Source: Segatella copri
Lineage (GTDB): Bacteria > Bacteroidota > Bacteroidia > Bacteroidales > Bacteroidaceae
Assembly: GCF_009494395.1 (NCBI RefSeq)
Contig: NZ_VZCB01000079.1
Coordinates: 62,001 to 126,000 of the forward strand
Reading direction: 5' to 3'
DNA: 64,000 bases
Numbering within the stretch: position 1 is the stretch's first letter; each line of letters begins with the position of its first letter. The notes under the pieces are model-generated. The model was not told the origin of the DNA, made no database searches, and was given only the letters and a program-made list of their open reading frames with translations. Position numbers and translations under genes: made by a program. Of this stretch, positions 24,350 to 31,753 are shown in pieces.

Positions 24350-24928
24350 ATGACGAAAGAACGAAAGACAAGCATCCTCGCCCTGATCATCATCTGCATT
24401 GCATGCCTTTTGGCAGGATGCGCAACGAAGAAAAAGGCAATGACAGAGACGGCAACAGAGCAAGAGACAACGAAGGTGGAACAAGTGAAGGACACTGCCA
24501 TCACGGAGACCCACGACACCACCAGGATCACCCAGAAGCTGGTACCCGTTGAGATTGCGGTACCAGAAGCCAAGCTGGAGCGAACCACCAAGGACACCAC
24601 GTCGGTGCTGGAGACAGACCTGTACAAATCCACCGCAACCTGGGCAAACGGAAAGCTGACGCACACGCTGGAGGCAAAGCCAGGGGCAAAGGTCAAGGGA
24701 CAGACAGCGGTCACGGACACCACCAAAATCTCCAAAAAGAGCTCATCCACGAAAAACACGAGGAACTCCTCGTCGGATTCAAAGAACAGCCAAAAGGACA
24801 CCCAGCAAACCACCAAGACAACGCAGGCGAGCTGGGACATTTGGCTGGGAGCTGGTATAATAATAGGTATAGGAGCAACCACCGCCATTATTTGGATCTG
24901 GAGAAAGCGAAAGAAGCCGAAAAACTAG
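24350..24928 (+). CDS. Unimolecular spanin (u-spanin) candidate
   Basis: I chose ATG 24350; ATG 24335 would add five residues. The 192-residue protein has a lipoprotein signal ending in LLAGC (Cys24), a long Thr/Lys/Glu-rich periplasmic part, and a C-terminal transmembrane helix (WLGAGIIIGIGATTAIIWIW) ending in a basic RKRKKPKN tail. A lipid anchor in the outer membrane plus a C-terminal inner-membrane helix in one chain is the layout of phage T1-type u-spanins, which fuse the two membranes in the last lysis step. Place after the endolysin agrees. It closes the late operon. Confidence 0.65.
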   Translation: MTKERKTSILALIIICIACLLAGCATKKKAMTETATEQETTKVEQVKDTAITETHDTTRITQKLVPVEIAVPEAKLERTTKDTTSVLETDLYKSTATWANGKLTHTLEAKPGAKVKGQTAVTDTTKISKKSSSTKNTRNSSSDSKNSQKDTQQTTKTTQASWDIWLGAGIIIGIGATTAIIWIWRKRKKPKN

Positions 24929-24933
24929 AAAGA

Positions 24934-24970
24934 GACCTCTTCACCGACAAGGTGGAGGGGTCTTTTTTTT
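24934..24970 (+). terminator. Strong intrinsic terminator ending the late operon
   Basis: GACCTCTTCACC (24934-24945) pairs with GGTGGAGGGGTC (24951-24962) with two G-T pairs and a five-base loop, followed by eight T (24963-24970). The next genes must use another promoter. Confidence 0.9.
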
Positions 24971-25050
24971 GATAACTTTCTTTAGCTAAGTAGTTGATTT
25001 TCTGTAACTTATAATAACTATAAAGTTATACAACTTTGCGAAAAATTGAT

Positions 25051-25058
25051 TATCTTTG
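25051..25058 (+). promoter_or_regulatory. Bacteroidetes-type -7 box for the small-gene block
   Basis: TATCTTTG fits TAnnTTTG and lies 57 bases before the first small gene and after the late terminator. A well-spaced -33 TTTG was not found; a TTTG at 25035 is too close. Confidence 0.55.
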
Positions 25059-25080
25059 CATCAGAAAAAGAAAAGGAAAC

Positions 25081-25099
25081 GCCCCCCTAACCAAGGGGC
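25081..25099 (+). promoter_or_regulatory. Leader hairpin with CTAACCA loop
   Basis: GCCCC (25081-25085) pairs with GGGGC (25095-25099). The loop contains CTAACCA and the stem ends exactly 16 bases before the ATG at 25116. No AAGGAG-type site is present. The same layout recurs at 26579-26599. Confidence 0.55.
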
Positions 25100-25115
25100 A
25101 TAAAATACAAAAATT

Positions 25116-25346
25116 ATGGCAAGAGCTACATATTACATTAAGGAACAGACAACTTGGAGAGACACCGAGAAAGAAGAGGTTAGAGAAGTTTTCAACTCTA
25201 CAAGAAAAGCAGAGACCGAGCGATTCTTCAACAGACTCGAAAAGGGAAACGAGAACATCACCGACAGAAGAATGGGATACTTCAAGATTGAGGAGTTCAC
25301 CATGGCTGGCAAGATGACAACAGAATACTGGATAGAGAAATATTAA
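25116..25346 (+). CDS. Small phage protein, unknown (first of small-gene block)
   Basis: This 76-residue protein is charged and helical (TWRDTEKEEVREVFNSTRKAETERFF) with a tyrosine-rich end (MGYFKIEEFTM, TTEYWIEKY). It has no clear ribosome site but a leader hairpin 16 bases upstream. It stands first behind the promoter box, so it may be made early. No family was recognised. Confidence 0.5.
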   Translation: MARATYYIKEQTTWRDTEKEEVREVFNSTRKAETERFFNRLEKGNENITDRRMGYFKIEEFTMAGKMTTEYWIEKY

Positions 25347-25355
25347 AGACAACCA

Positions 25356-25407
25356 GGGAGGCGCAAGCCTCCCACAACTTAAGCCCTACGGCAGCACGGT
25401 AAAGCCG
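25356..25407 (+). promoter_or_regulatory. Two intergenic stem-loops before the next small gene
   Basis: GGGAGGC/GCCTCCC (25356-25362 with 25367-25373) closes on a GCAA tetraloop, and CGGC/GCCG (25389-25392 with 25404-25407) ends six bases before the ATG at 25414. No purine-rich ribosome site is seen. It may act as an attenuator or translation control. Confidence 0.45.
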
Positions 25408-25413
25408 CATTTT

Positions 25414-25665
25414 ATGACAAAGACAGGCGACGCTTTTATATACAAGCACATGACAGGGATCATCGACAACATCATGGAAGGATACCCTGTAGTTCTTACA
25501 ACCGAGGACGGCACAACCTTAACCATCACATACGAGGGAGAGGCAGCAGACAAGCCATTCAAGGTTACACTTAAAAAGAGAGCAACCCGAGTAAAGGCTT
25601 TCCTTTCAATTGAGACAATGGAATTCTACCTCGGCAGATTCAATTACACAGACATTAAATTTTAA
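25414..25665 (+). CDS. Small phage protein, unknown
   Basis: This 83-residue protein is strand-rich with a small-barrel pattern (IIDNIMEGYPVVLTTEDGTTLTITYEG) and a basic centre (VTLKKRATRVKAF). The start lacks an AAGGAG site and follows two hairpins. It lies in the block of small genes between the late terminator and the integrase. Not recognised. Confidence 0.5.
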   Translation: MTKTGDAFIYKHMTGIIDNIMEGYPVVLTTEDGTTLTITYEGEAADKPFKVTLKKRATRVKAFLSIETMEFYLGRFNYTDIKF

Positions 25666-25678
25666 GGAGGAACAAACA

Positions 25679-25909
25679 ATGAAAAAAGAATTAGCAGACA
25701 ACATCATAAGCCAGATAAAGAAAGACAAGGTTCAACAAGCAACCATCACTCTCAAGAGCGGAAAGGAGATAGAGTTCAACCCAACAGACGATGACTGCAG
25801 ATTGATGAAGCAACCAGACAGCATCTATTCAAGCAGCATCCTCATCATAGAAGGAGAAGGAGGTACGAGTTTTATCGAATGCGAGGAAATAGCAATGATT
25901 AATATTTAA
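25679..25909 (+). CDS. Small phage protein, unknown
   Basis: I chose ATG 25679 because TAAGGAGGAACAAACA lies just before it; a longer frame from 25610 overlaps the previous gene. The 76-residue protein has a helix (LADNIISQIKKDKV), then strands (QATITLKSGKEIEFNPTDDD, SSILIIEGEGGTSFIECEEIAM) like a small beta-sheet fold. It is part of the small-gene block. Not recognised. Confidence 0.5.
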   Translation: MKKELADNIISQIKKDKVQQATITLKSGKEIEFNPTDDDCRLMKQPDSIYSSSILIIEGEGGTSFIECEEIAMINI

Positions 25910-25922
25910 GGAGGACAGCGAC

Positions 25923-26156
25923 ATGGAAACAGCAATTAGAATCACAATAAGCCTTGGCGACGCAAGAGAAGGAATCGACAGAATCCTGGATAACCCATAC
26001 TTCGAATGCCTTCAGCGCACAGCAACCAACCAATGGGAGAGCGAAAGATTCGACGATGAGGATGAGGACGAAGCAGACGACCTCTACGAATTGAAGGAGA
26101 CCCTCACCCACACCCTGGCAGGGCTTGATTACGACATAGAGGACATTGAATATTAA
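25923..26156 (+). CDS. Small acidic phage protein, unknown
   Basis: This 77-residue, strongly acidic protein (FDDEDEDEADDLYELKETL in the middle, DYDIEDIEY at the end) has an N-terminal strand and helix (AIRITISLGDAREGIDRIL). RBS AAGGAGGACAGCGAC precedes the ATG. Short, acidic, early-type phage proteins are sometimes DNA mimics or host inhibitors, but nothing here proves that. Confidence 0.5.
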   Translation: METAIRITISLGDAREGIDRILDNPYFECLQRTATNQWESERFDDEDEDEADDLYELKETLTHTLAGLDYDIEDIEY

Positions 26157-26182
26157 CATTTTAAAGATAGGAGACAAGAATC

Positions 26183-26569
26183 ATGATGAAACAAGAATTT
26201 GAAGAAAGAGCAAACTTCAAGGTTAGCCCAGAGTGCTACCACACATTCATAGAGCCAGGATACAACGCAAGCAACCTGGACAAAGACGAATGGGTGAAGG
26301 AGTGGAAGAAGAACGGAGGTGTTCAAGCTGCCTACGATTGGGAATGCGCAAAGCGAATCAAGGCAGAGAAGGCAGCCAAAGGAGCTGAAGGCGAAAAGAC
26401 AAACATGGCGAAGGCACTCATCAAGAAGGCTGACCAATTCAACGACGAAGAGATGAACCGCATGGCGATCGCCATCATCGGAGAAAGAGATTACCTGGTT
26501 TATAAGCTAGAGAACCAGCTGAAGCTCACAGAGGACGATAAGAAGCGAATCCTCGCCAACTTGAAGTAA
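26183..26569 (+). CDS. Small phage protein, unknown
   Basis: This 128-residue protein begins MMKQEFEERANFKVSPECYHTFIEPGYN. The middle is charged (WVKEWKKNGGVQAAYDWECAKRIKAEKAAK), and the C-terminus is two helices (MAKALIKKADQFNDEEMNRMAIAI, LENQLKLTEDDKKRILANLK). RBS ATAGGAGACAAG precedes it. No family recognised. Confidence 0.5.
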   Translation: MMKQEFEERANFKVSPECYHTFIEPGYNASNLDKDEWVKEWKKNGGVQAAYDWECAKRIKAEKAAKGAEGEKTNMAKALIKKADQFNDEEMNRMAIAIIGERDYLVYKLENQLKLTEDDKKRILANLK

Positions 26570-26578
26570 GAAGGAAAC

Positions 26579-26599
26579 GGCTGGGCTAACCACCCAGCC
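26579..26599 (+). promoter_or_regulatory. Second leader hairpin with CTAACCA loop
   Basis: GGCTGGG (26579-26585) pairs perfectly with CCCAGCC (26593-26599) over the loop CTAACCA. The stem ends 16 bases before the ATG at 26616, as at 25081-25099, and the leader is A/C-rich with no AAGGAG. Confidence 0.6.
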
Positions 26600-26615
26600 A
26601 CAACACAACAAGAAT

Positions 26616-26846
26616 ATGAACAAGAAAAGAAGAACAGCATTAAACGAGCTCCTCACCAAGCTCGAAGAGATAAAAAACCAGGTAGAGGAGCTCATGGATG
26701 AGGAGCAGACGGCACTAGAGAATCTGCCCGAAGCCTTCCAGGAAGGAGAAAAAGGCGACACGATGCAGGAAGCCATCGACAATTTGTCGAACGCAATGGA
26801 CGCAATCGACGAAGCCACAGAATACATTAATGAAGCAACGAACTAG
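26616..26846 (+). CDS. Small coiled-coil phage protein, unknown
   Basis: This 76-residue protein is almost all helix (RRTALNELLTKLEEIKNQVEELMDEEQTALEN, then MQEAIDNLSNAMDAIDEATEYINEA) and acidic after a basic start (MNKKRRT). It has a leader hairpin but no AAGGAG site. It may dimerise through the first helix. Function not recognised. Confidence 0.5.
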   Translation: MNKKRRTALNELLTKLEEIKNQVEELMDEEQTALENLPEAFQEGEKGDTMQEAIDNLSNAMDAIDEATEYINEATN

Positions 26847-26862
26847 AAGAAAGGAGGACAAC

Positions 26863-27264
26863 ATGGCAAATTACATCCGTGAATGGAACAACATGGCAAG
26901 ATGCTACAACCCATTTGGCTGCCCTTTCAAGGCAGCACACCAGGGAACGACAGAGAGACGCTGTACCCTGGAGGAAGACTGCGTGAGCAAAGACAAGAAG
27001 GCTACGTACAACTACGTAAAAAAGAATGAAGACTACGTAGTACTGAACGAGAAACAGAGAACAAAGCAAGCAGCCAGCATGACAGGGCAGGAGCTCGACC
27101 AGAAAATCGAGGCAGCAAAGCAGCTCCTCAACCAGCTAGAAGAGCTTGGAAATGAGTTCGATTTGAAGGAGACAATCAAGGAGGTGCGTAAATGCATCGA
27201 CATCTACACCAAAGAGCGAGACCAACGCAAGGAGGCTGGCACTTGGAAAAAATGGGGAGTTTAA
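26863..27264 (+). CDS. Small protein with Cys-rich N-terminus, possible zinc binder
   Basis: ATG 26863 follows AAAGGAGGACAAC; a longer frame from 26830 is not needed. The 133-residue protein has four cysteines in CYNPFGCP and RRCTLEEDC near residues 14-40, a spacing that could bind a metal. Helices follow (LDQKIEAAKQLLNQLEELGNEF, ETIKEVRKCIDIYTKERDQR). It could be a regulator or a host-factor binder. Not recognised. Confidence 0.5.
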   Translation: MANYIREWNNMARCYNPFGCPFKAAHQGTTERRCTLEEDCVSKDKKATYNYVKKNEDYVVLNEKQRTKQAASMTGQELDQKIEAAKQLLNQLEELGNEFDLKETIKEVRKCIDIYTKERDQRKEAGTWKKWGV

Positions 27265-27286
27265 TTTTTAAAAAGGAGAACAGAAC

Positions 27287-27502
27287 ATGGCAGAACCAAG
27301 AAAATACAAGTCAAGCAAGCGAGGCGACGGACGCACCCAGAAACGAATCGGGGTCGCCATTGACAGCGAGCTGGAGGATTGGCTGAACACCAAGCCAAAC
27401 AAGAACCGCTACATCAACGAGCTGATACGACAAGACATGACACGCCACAAGGTGATTATTACGACGGCAGGAAAGCCAGAGATTAAAATAATCGAGCCTT
27501 GA
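27287..27502 (+). CDS. Small ribbon-helix-helix-like protein
   Basis: This 71-residue protein has a basic N-terminus (RKYKSSKRGDGRTQKRIGVAI), then a strand followed by two helices (DSELEDWLNTKPNKNRYINELIRQDM). A strand-helix-helix of this length resembles Arc/MetJ-type DNA-binding repressors. The RBS AAAAAGGAGAACAG is strong. It is next to the integrase and could control it or the block. The fold call is by eye only. Confidence 0.5.
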   Translation: MAEPRKYKSSKRGDGRTQKRIGVAIDSELEDWLNTKPNKNRYINELIRQDMTRHKVIITTAGKPEIKIIEP

Positions 27503-27513
27503 CAGACAGGAGA

Positions 27514-27543
27514 AAGGGAGAATCCTACACAGGATCCTCCCTT
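27514..27543. terminator. Bidirectional terminator between small-gene block and integrase
   Basis: AAGGGAGAATCCT (27514-27526) pairs with AGGATCCTCCCTT (27531-27543) with a single mismatch and a four-base loop. It lies between convergent genes and overlaps the integrase stop. Confidence 0.7.
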
Positions 27544-28792
27544 ATTTCGTACCGTAGAACACCCAATCGAGGACACGACGATTCGCCTCGTCCACCTTCC
27601 GCTGGTCGAAATCGATATAGATATCGGTAACGGAAGACCCACCATGACCAAGAGCATGGGCGATAACGTCCTTTGGGATATCCAGGGAAGCAGCAATCGT
27701 CGCCCAGGAATGGCGAGCCACATAGGAAGACAGCATCGGGAAGGCAGGACGGAACACCTCCACTTCACGATACACGCCCAGATCATCGGTGCGCCATTCC
27801 TTCACGACAGAACCAACAGCCTTCAAGCCACGGCACATTTGCATGGTAAAGGAGGTATAGCGTTTTCGGTTTTCCCCCCAGGAGACAAGCCGACCACAGG
27901 AGCCGTGATACTTCTCGATGAGAGCTGCAGCCTCTGGCTCCACCTTGATATCATAGAGCCGCCCAGTTTTGGAGCGACGATAGGACAGGCGACCATCGAC
28001 AAGCTGCCCATCTTTCAGAGCTAGCAGATCAACCAGGTTAATGCCAACCAGACAGAACGAGAGCTTGAAGGCATCGACATACTGTTGCTGCCAGGTCAAA
28101 CCAGGGAACGAGAACAGCGAGCGAAGAGCCTCCACCGACACAGCTCGTTTCTTGGTCGCCTCCGATTTCACCTTGAAGGAGCGGAACGGGTACCAGGAGG
28201 TGATACCATTATCGATGGCATCATTGAAGACAGCCCGAACGTTTCGCAGATGGATGGAGCGAGCATTCACAGAAGGACACCCACCCTGCTCGGTACCAAG
28301 CCACGCCTCGAACCTGGACAGCCAATCTTTCGTGATGCGCTCGAAGGAGAGAGACTCGGCATGAGAGTCAAACGCAAGCACCTTCTTAACGGTCACCAGG
28401 TAGATATCACGAGTTCGAGGAGACCTGCACAGCGAGGCATAGGAGCGGAAACGAGCCAAGAACCGATTATCGACACCAGCATCAGGGCGAAGTTCAGCAG
28501 CCACCCGATTCTTCACCTCGACAGCCGACAAGCCAACGAGATTACCAGCAGAGGTCAGCTTCAGAATGATTTCAGAGACACGAGCCATCTGCTGCAGCAG
28601 GAAGAGATTTGTGGATTCGTCGTTCATGGTACCACGCACCTTTTGCGCCTTGGCATCCCACTGAGAAGGAAGCAGGCGAATACCAACAGGGAGCTGGGAA
28701 TGGGAACGCTGACGGCAGAAATCGAACTTCAAGGAAGCAAGACCACCGTCGGGGACACCACGAACATCAAGATAATAATGCACTCTAATCAT
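27542..28792 (-). CDS. Tyrosine integrase (phage site-specific recombinase)
   Basis: I place the start at ATG 28792 (MIRVHYYLDVRGVPDG, 416 residues). The open frame continues upstream through the tRNA and is not coding there. An N-terminal arm/SAM-like domain (to about 210) is followed by the catalytic domain. R360 and H361 (YVARHSWAT), H383 (LGHG) and nucleophile Y392 (TDIYIDFD) are in place, with K275 (RRSKTGR) in the beta hairpin. The usual first Arg (GLR) is replaced by N252 in LVGINLVDL; I recall this kind of substitution in phage integrases of Bacteroidetes. It integrates and excises the prophage at the neighbouring tRNA. Confidence 0.85.
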   Translation of the reverse strand: MIRVHYYLDVRGVPDGGLASLKFDFCRQRSHSQLPVGIRLLPSQWDAKAQKVRGTMNDESTNLFLLQQMARVSEIILKLTSAGNLVGLSAVEVKNRVAAELRPDAGVDNRFLARFRSYASLCRSPRTRDIYLVTVKKVLAFDSHAESLSFERITKDWLSRFEAWLGTEQGGCPSVNARSIHLRNVRAVFNDAIDNGITSWYPFRSFKVKSEATKKRAVSVEALRSLFSFPGLTWQQQYVDAFKLSFCLVGINLVDLLALKDGQLVDGRLSYRRSKTGRLYDIKVEPEAAALIEKYHGSCGRLVSWGENRKRYTSFTMQMCRGLKAVGSVVKEWRTDDLGVYREVEVFRPAFPMLSSYVARHSWATIAASLDIPKDVIAHALGHGGSSVTDIYIDFDQRKVDEANRRVLDWVFYGTK

Positions 28793-28809
28793 TTTTCCGA
28801 GATTTAACT

Positions 28810-28870
28810 GCACGCATTTTGCACGCATTTTGCAACAAAGAGAAACAAAAGGGAGACAAGCGCAACAAAG
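28810..28870. repeat. Short direct repeats near the att end, possible integrase arm sites
   Basis: GCACGCATTTT occurs twice in tandem (28810-28820, 28821-28831), and GCAACAAAG occurs twice (28832-28840, 28862-28870). They lie between the integrase start and the tRNA. Arm-type integrase sites or excisionase sites often look like this. Confidence 0.5.
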
Positions 28871-28920
28871 GTGGCAGACCAAAAACGCAATAAATAAAGG
28901 AGAAATAAACTGATTATAAG

Positions 28921-28945
28921 CGGAAAGAGGGGGATTCGAACCCCC
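28921..28945. other. Probable right attachment site (att) at the 3' end of tRNA-Ser
   Basis: Inferred from the integrase reading away from the tRNA 3' end and from phage-type sequence ending here. The matching copy at the left prophage end is outside the window, so the core length is not known. Confidence 0.45.
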
Positions 28946-29008
28946 GATTCCCTTTAGGGGAATACACGCTTTCCAGGCGTGCCTCTTCAGCCACTCGAGC
29001 ACCTTTCC
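28921..29008 (-). tRNA. tRNA-Ser (anticodon GGA)
   Basis: Read on the minus strand from 29008, the acceptor stem GGAAAGG pairs with TCTTTCC near 28922-28928. The T arm GGGGGTTCGAATCCCCC, the anticodon loop CTGGAAA (GGA, reads UCC and UCU) and the long variable arm with CCC/GGG pairs are all visible; 88 bases with discriminator G is typical for serine. The 3' end faces the integrase, so this is the probable phage attachment site. It stays intact. A -7 box lies just upstream. Confidence 0.95.
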
Positions 29009-29021
29009 TTTATTTCGGAAT

Positions 29022-29030
29022 GCAAAAGTA
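29022..29030 (-). promoter_or_regulatory. -7 box for tRNA-Ser
   Basis: The minus strand reads TACTTTTGC (fits TAnnTTTGC), ending 14 bases before the tRNA 5' end at 29008. It would start transcription close to the mature 5' end. Confidence 0.6.
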
Positions 29031-29097
29031 TCAATTTTTATCCGAAATGCCACATATTCGCTTGCTTTTTACATTTCTTTAACGAAAACAGCAAGAA

Positions 29098-29161
29098 GAG
29101 GGTGTGGCATAAGTTTCTTGCCTAGAGTATAAATAAGGCAAGAAACTAATGCCACACCCTC
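29098..29161. terminator. Large hairpin after GH84 gene, terminator candidate
   Basis: Two arms of about 25 bp, GAGGGTGTGGCAT (29098-29110) plus AGTTTCTTGCCT (29112-29123), pair with AGGCAAGAAACT (29136-29147) and ATGCCACACCCTC (29149-29161), with one A-A mismatch and a 12-base loop. It lies between the tRNA and the GH84 stop. The T run is weak. Confidence 0.6.
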
Positions 29162-29174
29162 AATCATATAAATC

Positions 29175-31712
29175 CTACTTCTCAGGAATAATCTCGAAGA
29201 TTTCGGCTGAGCCTTCTATCTGAAGCTTGGCTGCCTTCTTCACCAATTCTACCTTGCAGAATGAACTGTCGATGGTGGTAGTGGCAAGAACCTTGCCCTT
29301 GGCATTCAACTGACGACAAACCAAAGAACTGCCTGGAGTCAACTTCAGAAGCAGGGTGTAACCCTTTACTTCCTTTTCTACACCCATGGTAAGGATGCCC
29401 TCGTTGGTGAATGAGGTGCAAGGATTCTCATCGAAACCATACATCGCTGCCTGAAAGTTGGTTGCCTCTACAGGGAAGCTCAAACGCTCTGGAGTGGTTG
29501 GATTCACCTCGAAGGTGCGGACAGCTGCCCAGTTACGCTTGTCTGACTTCAACTTCTTGATACGGATATAACGAGCCTCAACAGGAGTGTCGGTCTTCCA
29601 GTTGATGATATACTGCTTCTTCAACTCGCCTGTCAGCGCCTTCCATTCCTTTCTGTCTACAGAATACTCCAATACGGTGTTGTCGAAGTAATCCACATCA
29701 TCCACAGAGTTGCGGCCCTGAAGGATTCTTACCTCTGAAACGGAACGAACGCAGCCCAGGTCAGCACCAATCCAGTCGCCTGTATTCTGGCCGTTACCCG
29801 ATGTATAATAGGTAGTAGAATCGTTGTCGAACATCGCCTTGCTCTGGGTAGTTCTCAAGGTAGCATAGGTACCGATACCCTTATAGAAAGCAGGCACCTT
29901 GCCGGTCAACTTCTTGAAGAAACCAGATGCCATATCGTCCATAGACTGCTCGTAGAATGGCTGCAATACCATGGTTCCTGACTTATGCTTCTCGTAGGCA
30001 GCCACATCTTCCTTGCTCATGCGGTTGTTCACGTAACCCTCCCAGAATGCCTGGTCGTTGCCAGCCTTGTATTCCTTGATAAGACTCATGGTCTTCAAGC
30101 CACGCTCACCCAACTTGCCAAACTCTTTGAGCCAAGGGCGAAGTTCCTTCATCAGCAGGGCGTTCTTACAGTTTGCCTCCATCTGGGCAGGAGCATTCTT
30201 CACCTTGACAAACTCATTCTGCAAAGCGTTGAACTGTGCATCTGTGAAGTTGTCGATGCGGAAGCTCTTGGTCTCCCATGATTCGATGCGGCGATAACCG
30301 GTCTCGGTATCGCAAGAGTGCATGGCGAAGGTGCGATATGCCTCATGTGCTTCTGGGGTGAGATCTACCAGACCACGCTCCCAGTTATCGAGCGGATTAT
30401 AGTTGGCGATATTCCAGCTATAGTCAGCTACACCATAGAGCGCCAGCTTGGATGCCTCTCCGTGCTCCATCGGATTACTTACGAAACCGCAGAGATCCTT
30501 GTTGGTCAGGTCGGTCTGCAATCCGTAGGTAGGCCCCTGCATGATGATATGGCGAGCATAATCGGTTACAGGGAAGTTCCACCAGTAATAAGCAGGACGC
30601 TTGATACGGGAGTTTACCCAGTCGAGCGTCTCGCGGGTCAAGTCGCTACATACCACATCACCTGTCCAGAATACGTTGATAGAAGGGTCGAGGGTATTTC
30701 CGAAGATGGCGAGAGAACCGGTTGGCTTTGGATTCGCCCAGAGACGGGTATAATCGGTAGGACACATCACGAGCGGAGTTACATCGCCCTTAGCCTTCAC
30801 AAATTCCTTTTCGAGACGGTTGAGAAGTTCAGACTGCTTTACCGGGTTGGCACCCTCGCCGGAAATATCATCGAAGAAGATAGCGAAAGAACGAACACCA
30901 AGGTCGTACATCAGATCGAGCTTGTGAACCAGGTTCTGATAGTCTTCCTCGTTCCACTTGATGTCCTGTCCCGGATGGATAGCCCACACGAAGTCTACTC
31001 GGTTGCGGCGACAAGCCTGAACGAGTTCGCTAATGTTCTTAGCCTCTTTCTCAGGATAAGGCAGACGCCAGTTTGGACAACTGTGATATGGATCGTCCTT
31101 CGGACCGTAGAGATAGGTGTTCATCTTATTCTTTCCGTAATAGTCGATGAGGGAAAGACGCACCTGATGAGACCAAGGTTCGCCATAGAAGCCTTCTACC
31201 ACACCACGGTTTGGAAGATCTGGGTAGTCGTTGCAGGTGGTGTAAGGCATCTGTCCCTTTGCCATCTCGCTGTTAACAATCTGGCGCAGAGTCTGCAAAC
31301 CGTAGAAGGCACCACGCTCGTCGTAGCCCACAATCTGGATACCCTTGGCATCAGCCTTCAGGCTGTAAGCACCCGAAACAGGCTTTACGCCAGCCTTGGC
31401 AGCGAGTTTTTCACCGAAATCGATAGTCAGGCGAATGCCCTTGGCGTTGACGGTAAGAAACTTCACGTCATCGGCAAACTTGCCTTTCTTGTCTATCACC
31501 TTGACACCTTTCTGCAGGTCGAGTCGGTTAGCAGCATCCACATTCAGGAGATGTGGTGTAGGGCTCACGATGAGTCCGTGATGATCCAGTTTCTTACCGG
31601 GAATCATGTTTACGTCCTGCTTTTCAGAACGCTGGCCGCTCAGGTCTTGTGCCTGAGTGCCCTGTGCAAATGCAGCCATCAGGAGGGCTGCCATCAACAT
31701 TTTTCTAGTCAT
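29175..31712 (-). CDS. GH84 beta-N-acetylglucosaminidase (secreted)
   Basis: This 845-residue protein has a signal peptide (MTRKMLMAALLMAAFAQGTQAQ), an N-terminal GH84-associated domain, then the GH84 catalytic domain with GVVEGFYGEPWSH near 170 and the two catalytic aspartates D281 and D282 in FAIFFDDISGEG. A C-terminal galactose-binding-like domain follows (about 610-720, with IGADLGCVRSVSEVRIL and EYSVDRKEW). Enzymes of this family remove terminal GlcNAc from glycans such as mucin O-glycans or hyaluronan. It probably works in the periplasm or at the cell surface. It is the last gene of a minus-strand group. Confidence 0.9.
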   Translation of the reverse strand: MTRKMLMAALLMAAFAQGTQAQDLSGQRSEKQDVNMIPGKKLDHHGLIVSPTPHLLNVDAANRLDLQKGVKVIDKKGKFADDVKFLTVNAKGIRLTIDFGEKLAAKAGVKPVSGAYSLKADAKGIQIVGYDERGAFYGLQTLRQIVNSEMAKGQMPYTTCNDYPDLPNRGVVEGFYGEPWSHQVRLSLIDYYGKNKMNTYLYGPKDDPYHSCPNWRLPYPEKEAKNISELVQACRRNRVDFVWAIHPGQDIKWNEEDYQNLVHKLDLMYDLGVRSFAIFFDDISGEGANPVKQSELLNRLEKEFVKAKGDVTPLVMCPTDYTRLWANPKPTGSLAIFGNTLDPSINVFWTGDVVCSDLTRETLDWVNSRIKRPAYYWWNFPVTDYARHIIMQGPTYGLQTDLTNKDLCGFVSNPMEHGEASKLALYGVADYSWNIANYNPLDNWERGLVDLTPEAHEAYRTFAMHSCDTETGYRRIESWETKSFRIDNFTDAQFNALQNEFVKVKNAPAQMEANCKNALLMKELRPWLKEFGKLGERGLKTMSLIKEYKAGNDQAFWEGYVNNRMSKEDVAAYEKHKSGTMVLQPFYEQSMDDMASGFFKKLTGKVPAFYKGIGTYATLRTTQSKAMFDNDSTTYYTSGNGQNTGDWIGADLGCVRSVSEVRILQGRNSVDDVDYFDNTVLEYSVDRKEWKALTGELKKQYIINWKTDTPVEARYIRIKKLKSDKRNWAAVRTFEVNPTTPERLSFPVEATNFQAAMYGFDENPCTSFTNEGILTMGVEKEVKGYTLLLKLTPGSSLVCRQLNAKGKVLATTTIDSSFCKVELVKKAAKLQIEGSAEIFEIIPEK

Positions 31713-31753
31713 AATGAATAGTTGGTTTAGGATTTATATTTATTAAAGTTTAT

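Noticed and set aside
28793-29053. N-terminal extension of the integrase
   Set aside because: It reads through the tRNA-Ser gene on the same strand; the protein text there is a translated tRNA.
30318-31721. 467-codon plus-strand frame
   Set aside because: Antisense to the GH84 gene, which has clear catalytic motifs; no support of its own.
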